This document shows positions 9,323 through 14,223 of a stretch of DNA of 14,223 nucleotides, in pieces. The stretch is from Prevotellaceae bacterium (GTDB lineage Bacteria > Bacteroidota > Bacteroidia > Bacteroidales > Bacteroidaceae): the NCBI GenBank assembly GCA_021204715.1, contig JAJPYW010000133.1, forward strand, positions 1 to 14,223, given 5' to 3'. A program made the translations under genes and the position numbers. Position 1 is the first letter of the stretch. The number at the start of each line of letters is the position of its first letter. The notes under the pieces were generated by a model. That model was not told the origin of the DNA. It did no database searches and saw nothing but the letters and a program-made list of their open reading frames with translations.

Positions 9323-9332
9323 AAGCTTTTAT
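9319..9332 (+). terminator. Palindrome over the HTCS stop codon, possible terminator
   Basis: ATAAAAGCTTTTAT is a perfect 14-bp palindrome that includes the TAA stop (9320-9322). It is AT-rich and its right side holds four T residues. As a hairpin it would be weak and it lacks a GC-rich stem, so a role in ending transcription is only possible. The 23-bp array starts inside its right end. Confidence 0.3.
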
Positions 9333-9473
9333 GAGGGTGTCATCTCTGTGAAGATGAGGGTGTCATCTCTGTAGAGATGAGGTGGTCATCTCTGTGAAGA
9401 TGAGGGTGTCATCTCTGTAGAGATGAGGGTGTCATCTCTGTGAAGATGAGGTGGTCATCTCTGCAGAGATGAG
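9331..9473. repeat. Tandem array, six 23-bp units made of short inverted repeats
   Basis: Six 23-bp units start at 9331, 9354, 9377, 9400, 9423 and 9446, followed by a partial ATGAG. Each holds an 18-bp core, TCATCTCTGTAGAGATGA or a close variant, and cores are separated by 5 bp. The core ends TCATCT/AGATGA are identical in all copies. The core middle alternates GTGA, GTAG, GTGA, GTAG, GTGA, GCAG, so units 2, 4 and 6 are near-perfect or perfect palindromes and units 1, 3 and 5 are not. The 5-bp spacer follows another rhythm: GGGTG, GGGTG, GGTGG, twice. The array starts nine bases after the HTCS stop. Its function is unknown. Confidence 0.95.
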
Positions 9474-9474
9474 A

Positions 9475-9493
9475 TGCCGGCTTTAATCCGGCA
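9475..9493. repeat. GC-rich hairpin directly after the 23-bp array
   Basis: TGCCGG (9475-9480) and CCGGCA (9488-9493) form a perfect 6-bp inverted repeat around the 7-base loop CTTTAAT. No T-run follows, so it does not look like a standard intrinsic terminator, but with the array it could shape or stabilise the 3' end of the HTCS transcript. Confidence 0.5.
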
Positions 9494-9564
9494 GTGCAGG
9501 CGGCGCACGGCGCAGTCGGGGCGGGTGTCGGGGAAATAAGCCCGGGCGAGAGTGCGGCAGGTAT

Positions 9565-9638
9565 AAGGGTTGTCCGTCGGCGTATGGCGGGTTGTGCAAG
9601 GGTTGTTTGTCGCCATAAAGCGGGTTGTGGAAGGGTTG
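9565..9638. repeat. 33-bp tandem duplication with partial third copy
   Basis: Two 33-bp units (9565-9597 and 9598-9630) match at 26 of 33 positions. Both begin AAGGGTTGT and share GCGGGTTGTG near the end; a third partial copy, AAGGGTTG, follows at 9631-9638. The period is 11 codons, so a minus-strand frame shows an 11-residue repeat (NP[SC]TTR...), but nothing else supports a gene there. Confidence 0.8.
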
Positions 9639-9664
9639 AAGAATGGATGATTGTAAATATATGA

Positions 9665-9672
9665 TACTTTTG
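9665..9672 (+). promoter_or_regulatory. Promoter-like -7 element ahead of the palindromic modules
   Basis: TACTTTTG fits TAnnTTTG and would start transcription near 9680, just before the first AGTGTGACACCT at 9685. No good -33 element is visible. If active, it would produce an untranslated RNA carrying the palindromic modules or a long leader for susC. Confidence 0.35.
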
Positions 9673-9684
9673 CGATGCCCGTAA

Positions 9685-9819
9685 AGTGTGACACCTATAC
9701 CGGGTTTTGATGTAATTTCCGTGCTTTTTCAAACGTAGGAAATTGGTGTTGGAAGAGGGTAATTTCCTGCACTTTTTTTCAGCGTGGAAATAGCTGTTTT
9801 CAAGTGCAGGTGTCACGCT
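9685..9819. repeat. Palindromic module 1 with nested ATTTCC/GGAAAT repeats
   Basis: The ends are AGTGTGACACCT (9685-9696) and AGGTGTCACGCT (9808-9819), inverted copies with one mismatch. Inside are AATTTCC (9714), GGAAATT (9738), AATTTCC (9761) and GGAAAT (9786), alternating in orientation. The inner part can also be read as two direct, imperfect copies of a stretch of about 33 bp beginning GTAATTTCC (from 9712 and 9759). No coding role is apparent. Confidence 0.65.
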
Positions 9820-9882
9820 CTGCGGCTTATGTTTTCATGTCAAATAATTGAATATAAGCTGCTTGTATTTTTAACGGTTTGT

Positions 9883-10019
9883 AGTGTGACACCTGTGACA
9901 CCACTTATACCAACTTTTTTGGAATTGCCGGCTAAAATAGGGTGCCCCTATATACCCCTCTTAATTATAGTCGGCGCGTACGAAAAAGTTATGTAAACGG
10001 GTGTCACAGGTGTCACACT
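9883..10019. repeat. Palindromic module 2, 137-bp nested palindrome
   Basis: Arms AGTGTGACACCTGTGACACC (9883-9902) and GGTGTCACAGGTGTCACACT (10000-10019) are perfect 20-bp inverted repeats. Symmetric about the same centre (9951) are AACTTTTT (9912-9919) with AAAAAGTT (9983-9990), then GCCG (9927-9930) with CGGC (9972-9975). The second pairing extends inward through a G-T pair, CTA/TAG, one mismatch and AAT/ATT. The unpaired stretches between blocks have equal lengths on both sides (9 and 9, 7 and 7). A local hairpin, ATAGGG-TGC-CCCTAT (9937-9951), lies near the middle. It could fold as a long hairpin RNA or a cruciform, or be a mobile-element remnant. Confidence 0.85.
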
Positions 10020-10131
10020 TGAAAGCCATGTCTTTTTAGAGTCAGTATATTTTACCTATCCATGCCGTCAACCTTGGCCGTGCCGGTTCCCTCTCCTTCT
10101 CTTTTATGGGTTCAAGCAGGTGCGTTCCGAC

Positions 10132-10159
10132 AATACTTTATGCGGCTTTTACAAGTATT
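10132..10159. repeat. Small inverted repeat upstream of susC
   Basis: AATACTT (10132-10138) and AAGTATT (10153-10159) form a 7-bp inverted repeat with a 14-base loop. TTTATGC also occurs twice, at 10137-10143 and 10159-10165. This lies just upstream of the proposed operator and may be part of the same regulatory region. Confidence 0.4.
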
Positions 10160-10167
10160 TTATGCTG

Positions 10168-10219
10168 CATGTAACATTGGGCTATAATCATGTAACATTC
10201 TCCGGAAACATGAATGATT
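10168..10219 (+). promoter_or_regulatory. Candidate HTCS operator: 11-bp direct repeats with 21-bp period
   Basis: CATGTAACATT occurs exactly at 10168-10178 and 10189-10199, start to start 21 bp, two helical turns apart, as expected for tandem half-sites of an AraC-type activator. A degenerate third copy, CATGAATGATT (8 of 11), follows at 10209-10219. The sites lie about 50 to 100 bases upstream of the proposed susC -7 element and in the same locus as the HTCS. Binding by that regulator is an inference. Confidence 0.55.
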
Positions 10220-10268
10220 ACATTAATTAAAGGTAATATTGGGATTAGGAGATTTTTTTCACTCTTCA

Positions 10269-10276
10269 TACCTTAG
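10269..10276 (+). promoter_or_regulatory. Possible -7 element of the susC/susD promoter
   Basis: TACCTTAG differs from TAnnTTTG at one base and lies 61 bases before the susC start, downstream of the direct repeats. No TTTG is present at -33, which is common for activator-dependent promoters. A second one-mismatch match, TAATATTG, occurs at 10234-10241, so the assignment is tentative. Confidence 0.35.
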
Positions 10277-10337
10277 CTTCCGCAAAACTGTGAATGAACT
10301 GTAAACATAGTAACAATAATGAAAAGCTTTACAAAGT

Positions 10338-13300
10338 ATGAAAGATGAAAAGTTTAAAGCAAGTCGAAGGGCGGGGTTTATCCTGAAGAGCTCATTCTTG
10401 GCTCTGTGGTTGTTCAGCTATGGAGGCCTTGCGCTCTATGCGGAATCCTTGGACCATACCGAGAAAGAGAAAGCCGTTAAAAACGAGACGGTACTTGTGA
10501 CGCAGCAGTCGAAGCGCGTCACCGTGACGGGTAAGGTAAGGGATATGACCGGCGAGCCGTTGATTGGCGTGAACATCGTCATCAAAGGGCAATCCACGGG
10601 CGGCATCACCGATGTGGACGGCAATTTCTCGATGAGCGCGAATGTGGGCGACGTGCTGGTGTTCTCTTATATAGGATACCAAAACATGGAAATGACAGTC
10701 AAAGGCAGCCAGTCCATGAAAGTAACCTTGCAAGAAGACTCCAACGCCTTGGAAGAGGTCGTCGTCGTGGGTTACGGCCAGCAGAAGAAAGTGAGCGTGG
10801 TGGGCGCCATCGCACAGACCGACTCAAAGGTGCTGCAGAAGCACGAGGGTGTGTCCGACTTGGGACAAGCCTTGACGGGTAACTTGCCGGGCTTGATTAC
10901 CTACTCTTCCACAGGCCAGCCGGGCGAGGAGGAGCCGAAAATCGTCATCCGTTCGCAAACTTCTTGGAACAGTTCCGACCCGTTGGTATTGGTGGACGGC
11001 GTGGAACGCCCCATGAGCTCGGTGGACATCTCTTCGGTGGAATCCATCTCGGTGTTGAAGGATGCCTCGGCCACGGCGGTTTACGGTGTAAAGGGCGCCA
11101 ACGGCGTCATCATCATCACCACCAAACGTGGCCAGGAGGGCAAGGCAGTGGTGAACTTGAAGTTCAACATGACCTTTAAGACCGTCTCGAAACTGCCCAA
11201 GAAATACGATTCCTACGACACATTCCTATTAAAGAACGAAGTGCTTGAGAAGGAAATGGCCGACTATCCCGACGGCTGGAGCAGCTACAAGCCCATGGAC
11301 ATCATCAACAAGTACCGCTACCCGGCCAACGAGGAGGAGTGGGACCGCTACCCCAACGTGGACTGGGAGGACGAGATGTTCAAGAACGTGGCCACTTCAT
11401 ACAGCGCCAACGCCAACATAAGCGGCGGTTCGCATTTCGTGAAATACTTTGCTTCCATTGACTACGCACACGAAGGCGACTTGTTCAAAAGGTTCCAGAC
11501 CAACCGCGGGTACCAATCCATCTATGAATACAACCGCATCAACATGCGTTCCAACTTGGACTTCAAGCTGACGGGCACCACCGACTTCTCGGCCAACTTG
11601 GCCGGTTCATACGGCGTGCGCACCACGCCTTGGGACTCCGACTCCACAAGCGACGGCCTTTGGGAAACGGTCTACTTGACAGCGCCCGACGCCATGCGCC
11701 CCGTCTACTCCGACGGTATTTACGGCTACTACGCGCCGCGCGACGCCGACGCGCCCAACGCCATTGCCCAGTTGAGCACCTCGGGTGTGGAACAACGCAC
11801 CACGTTGCGCATCAACACCGACTTCATATTGAACCAGAAATTGGACTTCATTACCAAGGGACTGAGTTTCCGGGGCAGCTTCACACTCGACAACACCATG
11901 GTGGAGACGGGACGGGGCATCAACGACCTTTACAACTACCCCATACAGAAGTGGATTGACCCCGACACGGGGCTCACCTCGTGGAAGCAGGGCGAAGACT
12001 ACCGTGAGTCCATACGCTGGAGCACGCAGGCGGGCAGCATCAGCACCAGCTCCACCTACCGCAAGATTTACTACCAGTTGCAACTCAACTACGCGCGACA
12101 GTTCGGCAAGCACGACGTGACGGCCATGGGACTTTTCAGCCGTGAGAAGAACGCCACGGGCAGCGAGTTCGCCCACTACCGCGAGGACTGGGTGTTCCGC
12201 GCCACCTACAACTACAACACGCGCTACTTCATCGAGGCCAACGGTGCCTACAACGGCTCGGAGAAGTTCGGCCCGAAGAACCGTTTCGCCTTCTTCCCCT
12301 CGGTGTCGTTGGGCTGGATGCTCTCGGCCGAGAAGTTCATGCAATGGTGCACGCCGCTTGACATGTTGAAGGTGCGCGCTTCTTGGGGCAAGATTGGCGA
12401 CGACAGCGCGGGCGACCGCTGGCTCTACAAAACGCAGTACAGCAACAACGCCACGGGCGCCTATATGGGCGACCCCGTTTCGGCCACACCTTATACTATA
12501 TATTATGTATCGCAGTTGGGAAACGAAGATATCAGTTGGGAAAAGGTGGACAAACGCAACATCGGCGTGGACTTCTCCATCATGAAAGGATTGCTGGCCG
12601 GCTCGTTCGACTACTTCAGGGACTTGCGTACCGACATCTTGATATCGGGCAGCGACCGCGCGGTACCCTCCTACTTCGGCGCCGACGCGCCCACGGTTAA
12701 TTTGGGCAGGGTGGTGAGCCACGGATGGGAACTTTCATTGCGCCCCAACTATGTATTCCCCAAAGGGGTGCGCCTCTACGGGCAGTTCAACATCACCCAC
12801 GCCACCAACAAGGTACTCTTCGCCGACGACCCGGAGTTGAAGGCCGCTTACCGCAAGACGGCGGGCTATGCCATAGGCCAGACGACTTCCTACTTGGACG
12901 AAGGCCAGATCCGCACGTGGGACGATGTGTACGGCAGCACGGAACGCATCTCCAACAACGACTACAAGTATTCGGGCGATTACCTGATTATGGACTTCAA
13001 CGGCGACGGCATCATCGACGACAACGACCAGGCACCTTATAAATACTCCTCCGTTCCGCAAAACACTTTCTCGAGCACGGTGGGCTTGGAATACAAAGGT
13101 TTCCAAGTGTCGGTACAGTTCTACGGCGTGAGCAATGTAACCCGCTCGGTGGAGTTCCCCACGCTGACCAGCAACAAGAACGTGGCCTACGTGGAGGGTG
13201 ATTACTACAGCTTGGAGACGGGCGAGGGACTTCCCTATCCGCGGTGGTCGTCGGTGGCTCCTACCGGCGCCAGCGGCACCCGTTACCTGTACGACGGCTC

Positions 13301-13520
13301 TTACGTGCGCTTGAAGAACGTGGAGGTTGCCTACACGTTCGACGGCAGCTGGGTGAAGCACATGCACATGAAGTCGTTGCGCGTTTACGCCAACGGCGAC
13401 AACCTGATACTTTGGACCAAGATGCCCGACGACCGCGAGTCTAACTTCAGCGGCTCGGCCTCCAACGGTGCCTATCCTACCACGAGGCGTTTCAACCTTG
13501 GACTCAACATTACATTCTAA
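10338..13520 (+). CDS. SusC/RagA-type TonB-dependent outer-membrane receptor
   Basis: The product has 1060 residues, the usual size for SusC proteins that import glycan fragments through the outer membrane with energy from TonB-ExbBD. After the signal peptide (about 1-35) and a short charged stretch come a carboxypeptidase-regulatory-like domain (about 61-132, VTGKVRD, GVNIVIKG, TDVDGNFS), the SusC signature LEEVVVVGYG (138-147), and a plug domain with LVLVDGVERP and SVLKDASATAVYGVKGANGV (up to about 265). The rest is the beta-barrel, with an EF-hand-like DFNGDGIIDDND at 886-897 and the typical end FNLGLNITF. There is no N-terminal STN domain, so it is not of the sigma/anti-sigma signalling type; this agrees with control by the adjacent HTCS. 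The SusD partner starts 24 bases downstream. The substrate is not predictable from this sequence. Confidence 0.95.
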   Translation: MKDEKFKASRRAGFILKSSFLALWLFSYGGLALYAESLDHTEKEKAVKNETVLVTQQSKRVTVTGKVRDMTGEPLIGVNIVIKGQSTGGITDVDGNFSMSANVGDVLVFSYIGYQNMEMTVKGSQSMKVTLQEDSNALEEVVVVGYGQQKKVSVVGAIAQTDSKVLQKHEGVSDLGQALTGNLPGLITYSSTGQPGEEEPKIVIRSQTSWNSSDPLVLVDGVERPMSSVDISSVESISVLKDASATAVYGVKGANGVIIITTKRGQEGKAVVNLKFNMTFKTVSKLPKKYDSYDTFLLKNEVLEKEMADYPDGWSSYKPMDIINKYRYPANEEEWDRYPNVDWEDEMFKNVATSYSANANISGGSHFVKYFASIDYAHEGDLFKRFQTNRGYQSIYEYNRINMRSNLDFKLTGTTDFSANLAGSYGVRTTPWDSDSTSDGLWETVYLTAPDAMRPVYSDGIYGYYAPRDADAPNAIAQLSTSGVEQRTTLRINTDFILNQKLDFITKGLSFRGSFTLDNTMVETGRGINDLYNYPIQKWIDPDTGLTSWKQGEDYRESIRWSTQAGSISTSSTYRKIYYQLQLNYARQFGKHDVTAMGLFSREKNATGSEFAHYREDWVFRATYNYNTRYFIEANGAYNGSEKFGPKNRFAFFPSVSLGWMLSAEKFMQWCTPLDMLKVRASWGKIGDDSAGDRWLYKTQYSNNATGAYMGDPVSATPYTIYYVSQLGNEDISWEKVDKRNIGVDFSIMKGLLAGSFDYFRDLRTDILISGSDRAVPSYFGADAPTVNLGRVVSHGWELSLRPNYVFPKGVRLYGQFNITHATNKVLFADDPELKAAYRKTAGYAIGQTTSYLDEGQIRTWDDVYGSTERISNNDYKYSGDYLIMDFNGDGIIDDNDQAPYKYSSVPQNTFSSTVGLEYKGFQVSVQFYGVSNVTRSVEFPTLTSNKNVAYVEGDYYSLETGEGLPYPRWSSVAPTGASGTRYLYDGSYVRLKNVEVAYTFDGSWVKHMHMKSLRVYANGDNLILWTKMPDDRESNFSGSASNGAYPTTRRFNLGLNITF

Positions 13521-13544
13521 CCATTAACATTACCCTGACTGATT

Positions 13545-14223
13545 ATGAAAGTTATTGCAAAAATAGGTTTCGTGTTGCTGTGGTCGTTAACGGCCATCTC
13601 TTGCACGGATTATTTGGACAAATCCCCGTTGAGTGATATCGATGAGAGCGACCCTTACAAGGATTTCACCAACTTCCAAGGGTTCATTGAAGAGTTGTAC
13701 AACACCATTCCCTGCATCAGCGCCACAGAGTACCACAACTGTTGGAACTTGGGCGACGACGAGCTGTGGGACACCGATACGCGTCTGTTTACCAACGCCG
13801 TGGACGAAGGCGACTACTGGGGGTGGAACACCCGTTATTATTCTTATTTCAAGACCGGTTACAGCGGCATCAACGAGGAAGACCCCAAATCGCACGGACA
13901 CTACTATGGCTATGCATGGTATTCTATCCGCAAAGCCAACTTGGGACTGCTGAACTTGGACAAACTTGTGAACGCCACCACCGAGGAGCGCAACATCATC
14001 GAGGGGCAGCTCTACTTCTTCCGCGGCTTCTTCCACTTCATGTTGATGATGTACTGGGGCGGCCTGCCTTACGTGGAGACCGACCTCTCCAACGAAGTGA
14101 TGGACCTGCCGCGCCTCTCTTACCAAGAAACGGCCGACAAGGTGGCCGAAGACTTGCAACGCGCCGCCGACTTGCTGCCCACCGACTGGGACGAGACCAC
14201 CGTGGGCAAGGCCACGCTTGGCA
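13545..14223 (+). CDS. SusD/RagB-type surface glycan-binding lipoprotein (5' part, cut by window edge)
   Basis: The frame runs open from ATG at 13545 to the window end, giving 226 residues of a protein usually about 500-600 long. The signal peptide ends in AISC with lipid-anchor Cys20, followed by TDYLDKSPLSD, a typical mature SusD N-terminus. RNIIEGQLYFFRGFFHFML followed by YWGGLPYVE is the characteristic SusD helical (TPR-like) motif with G-x-P turn. SusD proteins sit as a lid on the SusC barrel and capture the glycan at the cell surface. The 24-base gap to susC shows co-transcription. The right edge cuts it, and its C-terminal half and any PUL enzymes are not visible. Confidence 0.93.
   Translation, partial: MKVIAKIGFVLLWSLTAISCTDYLDKSPLSDIDESDPYKDFTNFQGFIEELYNTIPCISATEYHNCWNLGDDELWDTDTRLFTNAVDEGDYWGWNTRYYSYFKTGYSGINEEDPKSHGHYYGYAWYSIRKANLGLLNLDKLVNATTEERNIIEGQLYFFRGFFHFMLMMYWGGLPYVETDLSNEVMDLPRLSYQETADKVAEDLQRAADLLPTDWDETTVGKATLG

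Larger units (their letters stand above)
9323..10337. other. One-kilobase intergenic region without a convincing gene
   Basis: Between the HTCS stop and the susC start I find no open frame with a family signature, signal peptide or credible composition. The small frames present run through the tandem repeats and palindromes. The region contains the 23-bp array, a small GC-rich hairpin, a GC-rich patch (9494-9560), a 33-bp duplication, a promoter-like element, two palindromic modules, and the susC control region. Stretches 9820-9882 and 10020-10130 show nothing I can name. Confidence 0.7.

Noticed and set aside
9331..9473. CRISPR array
   Set aside because: The spacers are only 5 bp long and come in just two sequences, and no cas genes are near. 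It is a plain tandem repeat.
9409..9816. Minus-strand 135- and 79-residue open frames
   Set aside because: They translate the 23-bp and 33-bp repeats and a palindromic module, show no family signature or signal, and have no promoter or neighbours on that strand.
9784..9996. Plus-strand 70-residue open frame
   Set aside because: It spans the end of module 1 and most of module 2; the palindromes explain the sequence and no protein feature is visible.
9883..10019. Integron attC site
   Set aside because: The palindrome has a suitable size, but clear RYYYAAC and GTTRRRY core sites at its ends are missing and there is no integrase or cassette array.
9883..10019. Intact insertion sequence or MITE
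   Set aside because: The arms look like terminal inverted repeats, but no target-site duplication is seen next to either end and there is no transposase. A remnant remains possible.

Overview
The window looks like Bacteroidales DNA, most likely Bacteroidaceae. Four things point there: SusC/SusD-type genes, a one-protein hybrid two-component regulator with two sensor propellers, Bacteroides-type promoter elements (TAnnTTTG, once with a correctly spaced TTTG), and lipoprotein signal peptides. Coding DNA is fairly GC-rich, while the promoter regions are AT-rich. All recognised genes lie on the + strand. One good promoter faces left at the window's left edge.

Left part (about 200-5114): a salvage-type cluster. 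Two adjacent genes encode the two halves of a UshA-type 5'-nucleotidase, with the C-terminal half first. They are followed by a 1035-residue fusion of a NagZ-like GH3 beta-N-acetylglucosaminidase and a serine beta-lactamase-family domain. That combination resembles the NagZ and AmiE muropeptide-rescue pair of Bacillus subtilis joined in one chain.

Middle (5256-9322): a complete hybrid two-component system (HTCS) with signal peptide, 14 propeller blades, Y_Y_Y domain, membrane segment, histidine kinase, receiver and AraC-type DNA-binding domain. Its TATATTTG promoter element lies inside the longest open frame, which sets the true start near 5288.

Intergenic region 9323-10337 (about 1 kb, no convincing gene): the most unusual part of the window. 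In order it holds a palindrome over the HTCS stop codon, a six-unit 23-bp tandem array built from short inverted repeats, a 33-bp tandem duplication, a promoter-like element, two structured palindromic modules sharing an AGTGTGACACCT-type end (the second is a 137-bp nested palindrome with a single centre), and, just upstream of susC, an 11-bp direct repeat with 21-bp period that is a good candidate for the HTCS operator.

Right part (10338-14223): a SusC-type TonB-dependent receptor and the 5' part of its SusD-type lipoprotein, the start of a polysaccharide utilization locus (PUL) that the HTCS probably activates. The glycan cannot be named because no PUL enzymes are inside the window.
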